Assembly (NCBI GenBank): GCA_014526335.1
Contig: JACTAT010000016.1
Coordinates: 4,673,478 to 4,737,477 of the forward strand
Direction: 5' to 3'
DNA: 64,000 bases
Origin: Chrysaora quinquecirrha
Taxonomy: Eukaryota; Cnidaria; Scyphozoa; Semaeostomeae; Pelagiidae
Position 1 is the first letter of the stretch. Each line of letters begins with the position of its first letter. The position numbers and the translations under genes were made by a program. Below, one piece after another: positions 1-12,960 of this stretch. The notes below the pieces were generated by a model. It worked only from the letters and a program-made list of their open reading frames with translations, was not told the origin of the DNA and ran no database searches.

Positions 1-288
1 GCAGGCTTCAAAAATTTGAAAGTCAGCAAAAATCAGGGTAGCCTATTTGAGCCACCCCCATAATAATGTTACCACAACTTTATCACGTCCATTGCTCCAT
101 CCATACCTATTTAGTAGTACAGGTATCAGGTTGATTTGCCCAGCCTCTGTTTCACCAAGCTTTCCTTTTGCCCAACATCCTTGGTTGCTTTGCGCAACAA
201 AATTATTTACTACTTAACAGTCACCAATTTGATTATGCACAGAGCCCCCAACATACATTACCTTACCTATCTGGTTTTCTCTTCATAG

Positions 289-3200
289 CTACTTGTCCAT
301 GTGATCTTACTCAGAATGCTTGTGATCCAAATTGTTGCTGTGATGCTGATTGCACAAGTGCAGACAAGAATGCCTTCACATCTTGCCAAAATGTTGATCT
401 CAAGTAAGCTCTGATTGCATTATTTCTGACATCTCTAGAGATAGTTGCTCTACCCCAAATCATTGCAAGATGGGTTTGTCTATTACCTAAATCTGAAGAA
501 CAATATTGTGGGATACTCCTGTGGGATAGTTTTTCTGAAAAACCTTTATTTTGGTAGACCATACAGAAGTTTAGTGAAAATCAACTTGTGTGATGAGAAG
601 AATGGGCCCCAGAAAACCTCCAGGGAAATGCCTCATCTTGGAAAGTTTTGTATCAATATGCAGCTGTGTTACAAAAACCTGGCAGTAAGTATTGGCAGCA
701 AGCCAAAACATGTCCTGGAAAGTTCAAACAAATCAAATTTTGCCACCATTTTCCTCAGGTCACAGAACATTTTGATTGAAAATCCATCTCTGGGTACATG
801 TGTGACTTATAGTTTTTACTGTCAACAGGTCCAGTCACCATTCAAAGCAAAAAATTGCAAGTGTAGCCTTGGCTTTACCAAGCTTAGGAACCAGTTTATT
901 ATTATCTCAAATCAGTATTGCTAAGCCTTACTATCTTATCTTATGTGTTTAATGCAGTACATTATCTTTACCTTCTGTGATTAATGCAGTACCTTGTCTT
1001 GCAGCAAAGATGACAGAGTCTGTATTTCAAAGCAAATAATCAACATTGCCAATGTACCGTACAGAACATCAGGAACATCAAATAATCTATTTTGCATTTA
1101 TACTGATAATAGTAAGTATTATCTTTTTAGATTTACTGTATCCACACTGCAAATTTTTTTCAGCTTTATGTAGAATTGCGAATATATAAATCATGATTTT
1201 TAAAACTGTAAAAATTTCCCTAATGCAGGGTACGATGTGGAAAAACATTCTCATACCATTGTTTTTGCCATTTCAAATGGTCTATAACAAAACATGGATT
1301 ATAAAACTGCTAAATTCTTTTTTAGATGCTGCGAGAAATTTCTATGCAACAGTCCAAACAGCCACCACTGCAACAAGTTTTGATGCATTGATAAAGGCGT
1401 ATTCAAAGACAAGTTTCTTAAAACCTGCACCTGCACCAAAGCTATACCTAAAGACTTCCTTTTACAAGGTATCACATATATGTTTTTATAAGCAACCTTT
1501 GGTTTGAATAGAGCCTGGATGTCCTTAATTTTTTCAACAAAATAAGGCTTTAGGTACCTTATATTGTTCCTTGTCGTGAAATTTGTTTGAATACTAACTT
1601 TTGCAGCAAATGCATTTAAACTTGCTCCTTTTCTAACTTTGTAAAGCAAATCTCAAAATGTTTGAACAACAATATTTGATCGTTTGGCCAGGGTCTACCA
1701 GAAGCTTTTTCATATGAAACTTCTTAGAGGGTAACAAACAGACAGAAACAATTGAATGTGACGGAATATTTCACAATCTCTCGAACAAAATGATTTTGAG
1801 TTAAGAAGAAAACACAATTTCTCCATATGTTTGGCATGTGCACAACTCTAAATAATTTTGACATTTCCGAATAAGAAGGAGGACCTCAACTTTTCAAGAC
1901 ACAAGCAAGGCAAATTGATAACGCTACCGGATGACAACAAGAGCGGTTGCTCGTCAAGTCAAACGAGTTTACATACTTTATCAAACATACTTTGCTGATC
2001 GATAGCATGCCACAAGTGCAAGTTGCCCGCCGTTATCAGTACTAACTGTAGTCATTGTCATTATCTAGTTAAAAAATCGCATCTGGGTATAAATTCCGCC
2101 TTAGTCAATTTTTTCAGTCTGTTTGTGACGTTCATACTCTTAGGAGTCTCAGAAAAAAGGCTTTAAGTATGTCCAGAGATGTTTCCGCTGTTTCTCGCAA
2201 TTTTGTAATTTTTACTGCTCAAAGATCATAGTTATTATGCAGGTAATCATATTTGTGTATGATAGCAAGTGATAATGACTAAATAGAACTTTATCGGTCG
2301 TCAACGTTATAGTTGTTTACGTTAAACGATGCACATACTGTTTTCAAGTGAAGAGGTCGAGCTTAATCAAAATGCTTTCTCTTGTTTTTTCTCTTTAGTA
2401 TGGGGATCCAGTTCTCGTCCTCTTTGAAAGCAATGTTCAAGGATTTTTGGCATTACCAAAACCTTCAATTGGCAGCTCAGAATGTGATGATCAAAATCCT
2501 GTTGGTAAGGTCATTGATTACTGTGATTCAGTGATTACTTATTGATTTATGTAGTGATGAATGATTTTATTTGATTAATTTAATTGATTGATTGATTGAC
2601 TGATTGATTAATTGAATTCTTTTGAGTTTCAAATAGACCTTTGTAACAATTCGTAAGGTGTTGTCTTCCTCTTTTCTGCTGTGTTGTCCGTCTTATTGGT
2701 AGCGCAATCTGTTCGTGTTAAGATCATTGAATGATTAGGATCTGCATGGCCTGAGTCTGAATGTTGAGATCAATGGGAAACCAAGTTAAGGGCAAATATC
2801 TGAAATATCTTTGCTGACAGAGATTGGGGTTACCCTGTATAATGCGTCTTTTTTCAAAGATTCAAGTTTCTAGTCAAAATCTTTCCTTTATGTCTTCATT
2901 TACGATGTTTTGATATCATATCCTACTATTCATTGCTAAAAATGGAAAATTAGTTATATTAATTGTCATATCTTTCTTTGCAGGATTTATGAAAAATGAA
3001 AACACAAAATGTTCCCGGTTAAATCCATTGCTAATGTTTTAGCAACACAATGTTAAATGTTTAAAGTCAGTAAAGATATATTTAACCTTGTGTTGTCTTT
3101 TTCAGGGACCTTCTTTCCTCGCTGGACTCATCTTATACCAAAACAGTACCATTACTCCAACTACCTCAATAGCCCCAGCTGTCCACATAACATCAACTGC

Positions 3201-6200
3201 TATAGCTAACAACAGCATCAATGCAAGTATTTCTGCATCAGCATCCTCTGCTGCTGCCACGGCATCGGTATCATCTTCTAACAGGAATCCAACAACTATT
3301 ACCGTGACATCAAAGATAGAAGCTCTTGCATCTTACAACGACCTATCATTGGTTAGTCCAACGCTGTTATCCCCGCTGAAATGCAAGTCTTCTACTGGCG
3401 TGCTTGGTTCTTGTTCTTTCAGCACTCCGCCACAACCGTCATATGACTTCAGTACCAACACATGCAGAAATGTACTACTTAAGGTGAGATACACGCTGCT
3501 CTTTATTTAGACAACAAAGTGCGAAAATTCGGGGTCAGAGATGGTTTTCTTTCTTCTCTGTTCCATCGGCAGGAAACCTTTGTAAGCCGGGCGCAAACCG
3601 TGCCAACATCGCCGCCAACAATTGTCGACCAAAATGTTTGCACGGTTTAATATAGATGTTGTTTGTGGGACACAGCGGATACGGATAAGATCATTTGTAG
3701 ATGGCAGCCGCGCCCGCATTCACAAAGCCGTAGACCGATGTCAATTAAGACCGAAAGACGCAAGCTCAAGAAGAATCTTTTCTGAAGCCACAAATCGTAC
3801 AAGAAGCATCGCCAAATCCATAAGCCGCCCTTCAATTAGGGGTCGAAGCCCCCTATATTTCATTTCTTCTCATTTTCATTTTTCATATAGAGACTTGCTA
3901 CAACAAATAGAGCGTTGTCTTACTTTTACAGTAAGACATACTTAAACATACAAAACATTTAAGTTCTAATTATAAGAAACAGCTACTACGAATATCCGTA
4001 AACACAATTTTCGGCAGAGCAACAACCCTGCGGTTCCAGATAACAACCCGCATCCTTAAACATGATTCTGCCATAGGACAACACTTAAATGATGAACAAG
4101 AAAAGTCATGTTTGCATAACAAGCATTTTCATTCTTTTTTAGGCTTCTTATAACATCATTTATGATGCAAGCTCAGCAGATCTTAACATCACTTCAACGA
4201 CGGTAGACTTAGTTTTGGGTGACATCGCTTCTACTCAGCAATCATTCAGCCAGGATATCGTAGTGAAATTTCAAAAGGTAAGATTTCTTTTCTAAATCAG
4301 TTATGATAAGCTTTAATAAGACAGACAACACACTGAACGTTGGATATAAACAAGAATAAAGCATTGCTTATGCGGAGTTATGCTTTTGAAGTGCATATTT
4401 GACTGTTCTTGTGTCGACTAAAAATATTGTGTTAAAAATTTTGTTTTGCTTACTGAAAATTCAGCATTATAACGTAACATCTGCATAATTCTTTTTCCTC
4501 CAAAAGCATGTGTACCAAATTAAATTTCATCTTCTGTGCGAAGGTTTCTTTCTGGGTTTCTTTTTGGAACACCCTGTATTTACTCAGAGTCGGGAAAAAC
4601 TTACGGTCACACAGTCCTGGGGGTCATTGGGCTTGACGGTCTGTGGTTTTCGACATTTGGAGAATGGTTTCACGTGTTTTACCTTGAAAATGCATGGTTT
4701 TAGGGGAGTGAGTGGCCAAGCTTCTCAGACAGATCTCGTTAGAGAGCTGAAGTTAAGCGTGGTCGTGTGAGGTCAGCATCTAGATGGGTGACTTTCCAGA
4801 TGGATGACTAAACAACTCACTCTGCCGTCCTTCGGAAGGGACGTTAAACTAGGGGTCCCATGCCTGGATGCGGCATGCATAGTAGGCCTAAATGAGCTGA
4901 AAAAGCTAGAAACAATAGCCTACTCAAAATAAAGTTTTTCTGAGAAAACCCAGTTTATCTGTTACAACAAGATAAACTGGGTTTTCTGAATGAGGAATCG
5001 TGCTCTGTGACTTTCGCGTCATGTAAACCAAGTTATTGCCCAAAAGGTCAGGTTTTCTCTCAGAAAACTAGGTTTTCTCTCAGAAAAACTCGGTTTATCA
5101 GAAAAACCTAGTTTATCTGCAGAAAAACCCAGTTTTTCTCAGATAAACCAGGTTTTTCTGCAGATAAACCGGGTTTTTCTGAGAGAAAAACCTAGTTTTC
5201 TGAGAGAAAACCTGACCTTTTTGGGCAATAACAATATCTGATTTTGGTGACTTTCGCTTGCCATAGACGAGAATGTTGTTTGTACAATGTTGTTTATCCC
5301 TAATCGATCAAGCAAACTAGCATGTTTTTTGTAACATTTTATAGGATAGGGCTCCAGAACGTTTTTTGCTAACGAGGACTTAATGTACCTATGTACCTAG
5401 ATTGGCAATGTTGGAGCAATACCCTGCAAACTCCTTAGAATCGGGAGCCAACGAAAAAAGGGGCGCTTTGTTTTTCCACGCAGCTCTACTGCTTTGTGAC
5501 GTCTGAAATTTCGACTGCTGTCGTTTATCATGAAACTTGACTTTAAAATATTGTTTCGAAGAAAAGGACTGGCAACGGGCTGTCCGTCGGATCCAAAATG
5601 CTTGTGTCGAAGAAAGTCGATCAAATAATAAATTTTGAGAAACGACACAAAACGGCAGATGAGACACAGAAAAAGAAACGGTTACAAATCCATAATTTTG
5701 CTAATATTTCGCCTTAGCATTCAGGGCTTCTTCAGAGCTAAACTAAACCTTATTTTTTTACTTAAAAGCCTCTTTGCATAGATTTTCACCGTTTAGTTCA
5801 AAAATAGCATTTCATGGTTTTTTCCCACAGTTTTTTCTCGCATCATATTGTTATTTTGCTTAACCTTGTCTTCTCTAAAGGGAATCGATTGTTCTAAATA
5901 GTGATCCTCAAAAATGGCTAACTTTAGTTAGATCTCCTGCTTCTGGCACATGTGGGACATCGTCACAGAGAACTTCAGTTAGATTTGGTTATAATATGAG
6001 AACTGGCTGTTTTATAAGGTATTGCTTGTTGTTATTGTAATAGTTATTCTTGTAGTTATTGTTATTGTTATTTTTATTGTTATTGTTATTGTTATTGTTA
6101 TTGTTATTGTTATTCTTATTGTTATTGTTATTGTTATTGCTATTGTTATTGTTATTGTTATTGTTATTGTTTTGTTTTTGTTGTTATTGTTATTGTTATT

Positions 6201-6968
6201 TCCATTGTTGTTGTTATTTTTTATTGTTATTGCTATTGTTATTGTTATTGTTTTCGTTTTTGTTGTTATTGTTATTCTTAGGGTTATTGTTATTTCCATT
6301 GTTGTTGTTATTTTTATTGTTATTGTTTTTATCATTGTTATAGTCATTGTCGTTGTTATTATCACTGTCATTTTCATTGTCATTTTACTCTGCATCTTCT
6401 TTTTAGGATTAAACAGACCATGACCAGCCAGGAGTGCGTTACTCTGCAAAATCTCATCTACAACAGTCTGTTAGTTGACTTCCCTACACACGTAGCAATG
6501 TTTGGAAACTCTGCTGTAACAAATACAGCTGATTGGGTTAAAATCATCAATAATAAGCCAACAAGCACAGTAAGTAACTGAGTTTGTTGTTCATCGATTT
6601 TGTAGCACTTGCAAACGAATTTTTGGCGTGAGGGCAATTTTTGTACATTTTTAAAGCCTTGCTCATCCTTTGGCTATAGGTTTGTTAGGATTGGTGGGAA
6701 AGACCCAAAACAAATGAACGAAGTTTCAGCTAAAGTAGAGCCCCCCTCTCTTAAATAATTTCTCAGTTCTATGCCAAGTCGCTGAGTCGCAGAAATTTGC
6801 TTGTATATTGTAGGTCTACCCCCTCAATTCTGTGCAATGTGGTAGTTGACAGAAATTTGTCTTTTTTAGCCTACTGCTGTTGATGGTCGCTGCACCAACA
6901 TGATACTTGGTGTTCACATTGAAATACTGCATAGCAAAACTGGATATTTGGGAAACCCTCAATCAAGG
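289..6968 (+). CDS. TCTN: Tectonic-family protein (ciliary transition zone), partial
   Basis: Exons read at GT/AG sites: 289-403, 1005-1111, 1326-1468, 2399-2504, 2984-about 3017, 3106-3483, 4143-4277, 5881-6018, 6407-6569, 6870-6968. The first carries the Cys-rich tectonic signature CPCDLTQNACDPNCCCDADC. Later exons give LFCIYTDN, YGDPVLVLFES, FSTNTCRNVLLK, GCFIRIKQTM, VAMFGNSA and LGVHIEIL, in the family's usual order. Tectonics are secreted or membrane proteins of the MKS/B9 complex that gate the ciliary transition zone; that role is family knowledge. Phases agree at most junctions. The 2984/3106 junction does not: an acceptor near 3147 would restore frame, or an exon edge is misread. Exon 4143-4277 ends in phase 0 but 5881 needs two carried bases, so the exon with the conserved GNPGY-type segment is missing. 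The N-terminal and C-terminal exons were not found. About 470 codons are visible, against roughly 600-700 residues for the family. The family call is firm; the paralogue is not. Confidence 0.85.
404..1004 (+). other. Tectonic intron with a 159-codon open frame
   Basis: The span between two well-supported tectonic exons has an open frame at 445-924, but that frame carries no tectonic motif and is skipped by phase-correct splicing. Bases about 755-870 resemble 55038-55165. In one shared frame both read FPQV-EHF, then a K/E-S-I-x-G-Y-x-C pattern, with stops in each copy. I read this as a decayed dispersed repeat, possibly from a transposon protein. Confidence 0.5.
1636..1698 (+). mobile_element. 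Fragment of the GGCCCTGGCCAAAC MITE family
   Basis: This tectonic-intron stretch matches one end of the element at 57387-57671. It has the shared words TTTGTAAAGCAAATCTCAAA and GATCGTTTGGCCAGGG. Only one end is present. Confidence 0.5.
4931..4992. repeat. Perfect hairpin in a tectonic intron
   Basis: TCTGAGAAAACCCAGTTTAT is followed after a short loop by ATAAACTGGGTTTTCTGA, its inverse. The same words (AAACCCAGTTT, TCTGAGA) build the larger palindrome at 5032-5232, so the two probably belong to one foldback family. Confidence 0.75.
5032..5232. mobile_element. Foldback element, near-perfect 200-bp palindrome
   Basis: The left edge GTTATTGCCCAAAAGGTCAG is mirrored at the right edge by CTGACCTTTTTGGGCAATAAC (one extra T). 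The arms meet near 5130, with almost no unique loop. The arms are built from permuted words: AGGTTTTCT, CTCAGAAAA, AAACC. GTGACTTTCGC occurs just outside both ends (near 5009 and 5247) and may be an 11-bp target duplication. It lies in the tectonic intron where one expected exon was not found. No protein is encoded. Confidence 0.7.
6025..6400 (+). repeat. (GTTATT)n microsatellite filling a tectonic intron
   Basis: Tandem GTTATT with GTTGTT, GTTTTT and GTCATT variants runs from just after the donor at 6019 to within about 10 bases of the acceptor before 6407. The 388-bp intron is therefore almost all simple repeat. The long open frames on both strands here are repeat artefacts (poly-Leu, Ile/Val and Thr/Ile). 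Confidence 0.9.
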
Positions 6969-7044
6969 GTAAGTTTGGCTATCATGCGACACCGATACAA
7001 ATGTGGTGTTAGGTGCTTGATTGGCACTGTGTTTTAAACACCAA

Positions 7045-7510
7045 CACGCTAGCGATCTATACGCACTTCTCTGGTGGATACGCACTACTTTGGTGGTATA
7101 TCTTGCGTACTGTGGTGGTATTTTTTGCATACTGTGGTGGATAAGCACTACTTTGGTGGGTTATTATGCATGATGTTGTGGCTTATTATGCTTGTTGTGG
7201 TGAGTTATAATGCTTGACGTGGTGGTGTTTCTTGCGTAGCACTACTGTGGTGGGTTATTATGCTTGATGTGGTGGGTTATTATGCGTAATGTGGTGGATT
7301 TTGTGGTTTTTTTCTTACTTGATCTATAGATTTTGCTTTGATTTCGGATTCACCGCAGTACGCAAAAAACATCACCACATCAAGCATAATAAGTCACCAC
7401 ATCAAGCATAATAACACCCACAACAGTAGTGCTTATCCACCACAGTACGTAAAATATACCACCGCAGCAGTGCGTATCAACTGCAGTAATGCGTATAGCT
7501 TCGCTAGCAT
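7045..7510. mobile_element. Foldback element, GTGGTGG/CCACCAC family, copy 1
   Basis: The outer ends ACGCTAGCGATCTATACGCA and GCGTATAGCTTCGCTAGC are inverted. The left arm repeats words such as GCGTACTGTGGTGG, GATAAGCACTAC, TTATTATGCTTGATGTGG. The right arm carries their complements (CCACATCAAGCATAATAA, GTAGTGCTTATCCACCACAG). A central spacer near 7290-7350 separates the arms. No protein. Further copies are at 55774-56350 and 56398-56610. Confidence 0.8.
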
Positions 7511-10107
7511 GACCAATCAGCTACAGGGTTTTCCGAAAAAAAGGAACCCCGTATAGAAACCTTCGTACCAAAGTCGAAATTTAATTTATGAGCGTCAAAT
7601 TTGGTACTTATGTTTTTGAAGGAATGAGAATTATATTGACATCACTTTACAAAGCTTTACTTCATGAACAACACTAGCAAGAAACAAAACTTTTAAAACA
7701 GTATTTTTTAGTCAACACCAAGAACAGTCACATGGGTACTTCAAAAAAGCACAGCTGGCCATATACAATTTGTTAAACAATTTTGTCTGTCGAAATCAAT
7801 CATTTTTCAAACTCTTGGTCTAAAGTAACCAATGGTTGTAAAGTAACCCTTTCTGTATCTTATCCCAGCAACAGAAAATCCTCAATTGCACGAAATCTGC
7901 ATACAGTTTGTGCACATGCTTTATTTATCAATGAAATTCACTGCAGCATATTTTTATGAAGATGAAAAATGAAAACTTGTCCTTTTACTCACAAGAGTGT
8001 ATGTCAACATATTTTGTTGGCCTTGAAGCTACGATTCGCAAAAAAAACAATTTCTAAAGCGGGTTCCTTTCTCGGAACACCCTGTATATACAAATAGAAG
8101 TGGCACAATCCGTCTCGTTCATAGATGTCTCTTCCACACCCGAGGCTAGCATAAAACCGAAGCCTGCTTTTGAAGCTAAAGCTCCGTATGACTTCTTTTA
8201 TCCGTTCTTCTGAACAAAAAAAGGTCAGTGCTGTTGTATTGATAGCTAATAACTGTGTTCCTGTTTCTCAACGTTAACTACCAGGCGCTTTACGATGAAC
8301 GCCTTCGAGAATACACAGGAAGAGGTGCTTAAAGGAGGGTAGTTGTTTAAAAAAGGGTAAGTGCTTAAAAGTGGGTAGGCGCTTAATGAGGAATTACGGT
8401 GTACGGGCGAATGTTATGAATAAGGTGCTTTTTGGTTTGGCTAGTAGTTTCTTGTTTTGAAAGCACTGTTGTATATACTGTACAGTATGTTTATAAATTT
8501 TCCATAAAATGTTAAAGATGCGTACTCAAGTGGAATAAGAGTTGGAAGTCTCTATTCCCGTGCTTTTTTGCCCCCCGTTGTTTACTGTGTCTACAAAGGA
8601 AAAAGACTAAAGAACATGAACCAAAACATAAAATTGCCTAACCACGAGTTAAATCGATGATTCTGTGCAATTTTTGTAAATAAGAGGCAGTAGTACGGTT
8701 TTGTTGAGAACTTAGGTTTCTTTGTAGTTTGTGTAGTCGAAGAAAAGGCTTCCGTAGATCGCCGAAGCAACGGCTACCTACATCTAAGATTCTCGTAAAT
8801 GAAGTAAAGTTGTTTGAACGTTTGAATTTGAATATTTATCGTTATTTTCCTTACTGAATGATGCTAAATGTCCTCTCTCTTTTATGTTGCTTCGAACTCA
8901 CAGCTTTAATTTGACTGTCTTGCCCTCCGTATTGTTTCATCACAAATAGACTTCTTACTTGAGTAGCAATTGTGTCGCAACACGTGGTTACAAAAATATA
9001 CGAAAATCTAATTAGTGCCAGAATATAGTGCTGCTACACAGGTGCTTCGAGCTGCTCCGCAGCAATTACACATGGTTTTACTGCTTTTGCAGAAATGTTG
9101 ATTGTTTTTTTGGTGTCCAGACCCCTGCCAAATACTCACTCACTAACAGAGTAGACTGGTGACGACGAAAGTCTTGGTTTTCCAGTTTGATCTGCCTCTC
9201 TACAACAACAACTTATAGAGTTGTTAGGGATAGGACTTATCTAATAAGTCTGCTAATAGACTCACAGGGCTACCTTATCTACTCTGAAGTACCGAATAAT
9301 GGGGTGGGAATAATCGGGGGGTTGAATAAAAGGGGGGTCGGAAAAAACATTTCGATATCGTACTATTCAACTGCTCAAAAGATATCATACGAGGGCAAAC
9401 AAGAACTCACATTGCAATAAAGCAATGTAGATTATAGTATGCTTAACCCCAGGGGAGTAAAACGAAAATTTAAGGAAATATGAATTTGTCTATTTCAGCA
9501 AATTATGCTCAATTAATAAAAGGGGAGCTGGAATTAGATCGGGGGGTTTGGGAAATTTTTCTAAAATAAACAAGCGGGTGAGGGGCGATTAATGGGTACT
9601 CCAGAGTAACATCGTAAATGTGACGTAGACTTATTACCTGAGTCTCCTGTTATCGCTCATGAGACCGAGGCCAACGCTAAAATGAGATCGCTCAAACTGT
9701 TGTAGCGGGGTGTTGGTGTGGTGGAGGAGCGGAAACTAACGACTCAAGCAATAAGGCTACATATGTCGCAACGGGACCTGGTTGATAATCAAACAACCTT
9801 ACAGGTCCTTGTCGTTATAAGTAGCGTGAGTTTTGAACTGCTGTCCTTATTAGTAACACGATCTGATAAACCTACGGGTAGGTTTAATCTTAACTACGTT
9901 TTTGACAAGCAAGGAACACTTTCAGGTGGTAGTTTATCTAACACCTTGCATTATTGATCTAATGCTTGTACCAACCATGTGTTTTCTCAAGTTGTCATTC
10001 GATAAATATGATAATAGCTAAAAATACAATTATAACTAATCATATATAACGAATAATGAAGCAAAAATGTTTCTAGTGCTTTTTCACCTAAAAAGCAGTT
10101 TGCAAAA
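7511..10107. other. Gene-poor interval
   Basis: I see no exon with a recognisable protein signature here, including the missing 3' exons of tectonic. About 7526-8100 starts and ends with GGAACC/GGAACACCCTGTATA-type words and looks like a decayed foldback. About 9630-9710 holds one end of the GTAGACTTATTACCTGAGTC MITE family. Short open frames are unsupported. Confidence 0.4.
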
Positions 10108-10109
10108 TA

Positions 10110-10474
10110 CACTCTTTTTTTTATAAGAATACTATAAATTTTGTCCAGCCTCAATATTCTTAAGAAATGCTCGTTTTGAGCCTGAATATATTCTTAAAGT
10201 ATTCTTATTTTTCAAACCTAATATGGTTTAAGGGGAACATAGTTAAAAGAAAAATCATCTCCTATGGTCGAGCGAAATATTTAACTATTATAACAAAAAT
10301 AATGTTGTTAACAATCATGAAATTTCGTTCTAACATCGCAAAACAGGCATCTGCTGAAAAATGAGACAGAAATATGGGAGCTGAGGCTGAGCAATATTCT
10401 TACAATATTCTTAAAAATAGGATGATTCTGAGCCTGAATATTCTTATAAACAATATTCTTATAAAAAAAGAGTG
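10110..10474. mobile_element. TA-flanked MITE, TTCTTA subfamily
   Basis: Ends CACTCTTTTTTTTATAAG and CTTATAAAAAAAGAGTG are inverted repeats and are flanked on both sides by TA (10108-10109 and 10475-10476). The word ATATTCTTA recurs inside (for example AATATTCTTAAGAAATG, CAATATTCTTACAATATTCT) and matches the inner part of the terminal repeat. It is 365 bp with no ORF, a non-autonomous element of a TA-targeting transposase such as Tc1/mariner; the superfamily is inferred. Confidence 0.8.
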
Positions 10475-10476
10475 TA

Positions 10477-12395
10477 TCCTGTTTAGTTGTTTTCTAAATT
10501 TCTAAATAATATATTTCTCAAATTTAAGGTCCACCCTTGGGTGCCTAATTTTTGGGTTGGTTGGAATAGATGGGGCTTGATCTAATTGGCGATGGGTCGG
10601 AATTTGTTTAACATCCTTTGTCAGCAAACTGCTGAGATTCAGTTCAATGGGCCCTAAAGTACTTAAAGGCTAAGGAAATGCATAGTTCTAGCCAACATAT
10701 AGAGTTCCCAAGTAAAATTTCACACCAAGAAAGTCACAGTTATCAAGTAAAAATTCGCAATGAAATGTTAATGCAAGTCTTGATAAGTTGGGGGTTCTAA
10801 TAAGAGCGGGGGTTGAACATTTTTTCAACAAAAAAATTAGCGAAAGGGGACAACAGTTAGGCACCTAAAGCCTGCCGCATACGGTGAGAATTTTGCTGAG
10901 CAAAATGCCACGAATGGCACTTTACTCAGCAAAATTATCAACGTGTGCGCGCAAATGTTTGCTGAGAAATTTGTGATTCGTGCCTGTGAGGAAAATACCT
11001 GAAAAAGTATGAATGACAATGAAATGAAGCCATTGCAATGCGACTGAAAGACGTGAGGAAAATTCTCACGGCCGCGGCACACGGTGAGGAATTTCCACGA
11101 ATGGCAAAAATATCAAACACGATCGAAATTTTCCTCACTGCCATGAATGACTAATCTCTCAGCAAAATTTCCCAGAAGGTGCTGTTGTGTCGTGGTGTAA
11201 TCCAGCTGACTCGTGGTGTCAGAAGCTCAGTATGGTCAGGGCTCGAGCCCAGTCACGGTAGCGTCACTGCCAGGATCGAGGTCCCGATTAGTTAATCTAC
11301 TACTGAGATCCTAGCGACTGTCGCTAAAACACCGTTTCACCTTCACCATCTGTTGTTAGCAATTGGTTCCTTATCCTCTCCGCGGATCTAGAAAAGCCAA
11401 TAGCTAAAAGTCATTTCGGTTAGAGTTGTTATCACAAAATAGAGGTTTCCCTTATGCTGTCAGGGGTGCGTGTATGTGAAAACGTGAGTTATATGCGCAA
11501 AAATAAATTGTACTTTTAAGAGGTGACATAGCCACAACGCAAGGCAAAATGGGAGAACATAGCCAGAAAAGCCAAACTATAATATTATACTTAACTTTTG
11601 TACTTAAAGGAGTAACCCTTTGAACTTCTTGGAAATGAATCACCTTCAAATTTGTTACATCGAGTAACACCCTCGCAAAATTGATACACAGCATAACCTT
11701 ACTCTGCTGCATGTTACTTTCTTTTTTCTTGAAAAAGCAAATTAATCAACTGTTCTCAGTTCCATTCATTTAAGGATCAAAATGATAAAATCTGCATCTT
11801 CGGAAAATAGTATTAATCAAAACCTTTCCCATTTCATTGTTTCTCTTAATTCAAACATGATCATGTGTTCAATGCAGGTGTTGTGCTATTAACTATTCAG
11901 GTTCTTATTTATACACAACGTTTCGCAGTGCATTCATTCTAAAGGAAACAAAACCCGTTTTTGTTCTCTCAGCTTTCAAGGAAATGCTTTATGTCGACCT
12001 GAGGCGGCTTGCTCAGCTGTCTCCAAGCGACCAGCTAGACCCGGTCTATTATTCGCTCCCAGCCCCTCCACAACTGATCAACGCCCATACATGAAGATAG
12101 ACGTTAGACTATCTTCTTCTCTGTACTATACCATGTATCTTATGAATTTTTGTCGAATTTTAAAAATGTATTGCTCCTTGGAACCGGTAGGTCGCTTGGG
12201 CTTGGCTAAACATCGTGTTGGCAATCTTATTTTTATGTATCACTTCTTCAGAGAGATCTTGCAAGCAAGCAAGCAGTCTTTGTTTGTTAACGCAGGTCGG
12301 AGGTTTTGCCAACTATCTAGCTGATGTCGACCTGTAGCTTGTGCCCGGAGATGGATACTCTAGAACAAATACCCTGAGTACTCATTTACCGATCT
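10477..12395. other. Gene-poor interval
   Basis: No supported gene. Around 10840-11140 the phrases GCCGCATACGGTGAGAATTT and GCGGCACACGGTGAGGAATT mark a short imperfect repeat. A SINE-like sequence follows at 11160-11350. Confidence 0.4.
11160..11350 (-). mobile_element. tRNA-like SINE, family B, reverse copy
   Basis: Read on the minus strand it matches copies at 27490-27605, 28150-28290 and 41980-42150. Shared phrases include GGTGAAGGTGAAA, GCTAGGATCTCAGTAGTAG, CTAATCGGGACCTCGATCC, GTGACGCTACCGTG and a box-B-like GGGCTCGAGCCC. The box B resemblance suggests a tRNA-derived SINE. Confidence 0.6.
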
Positions 12396-12960
12396 TGGGC
12401 GAATGGACAGCTGAGTTGACTGTAGGCTTGTGGAAAGTGGTTCCGACGAGATTCGAACCCACGTCCTTGTGATCATGAGCCGAAGGCCTAAATTCATTGT
12501 AAAAGATTAGTTTCTTATATTATAATTTAAGAAGCTAGAAATTATTTTTAGAATTAAAATAACTTGGCAACAATTGACCCACTCTACCTCTAACACTCCC
12601 ACCTCTTCCTCAAAGAGAGATCGAGATCGATTTTCTGGTTAATGCTGAGGCAACAAATTTATTGACGAATAACTATGATACAAGTACTTTATTTTTTCCA
12701 TGTTTTCCTTGAACTGCCTAATGAAGTCATTTCTTCTGACTTATATTGTATGTTTGGTGCTTCCTGGCAATTTTTAGGCGTGTCAGAAGTCTATTCTCTT
12801 TAAGGACGGATAAGAAATTGCATCCTTGGTGTTCCAAAACGGCTTGGAGAGACGTTATTTGCTTAATAATGGTCTTAAATATCATTAGATGTGTAGGTGC
12901 CGTTTTCTGGTTGTTGTTGTTTGATCTTTGTCTTTCCCGCTGTTTATTCAAGATGGTGTA

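Noticed and set aside
445..924. 159-codon open frame as an extra tectonic exon
   Set aside because: It contains no tectonic motif, and exons 289-403 and 1005-1111 join in phase across it with conserved residues on both sides.
6012..6449. Long open frames on both strands over the GTTATT tract
   Set aside because: They are low-complexity products of a simple repeat inside a well-defined tectonic intron; the real exon starts at 6407 in another frame.
12440..12480. tRNA gene suggested by a box-B-like GAGATTCGAACCC
   Set aside because: No cloverleaf or box A pairing could be found around it; it recurs in dispersed copies, so it is a tRNA-derived SINE.
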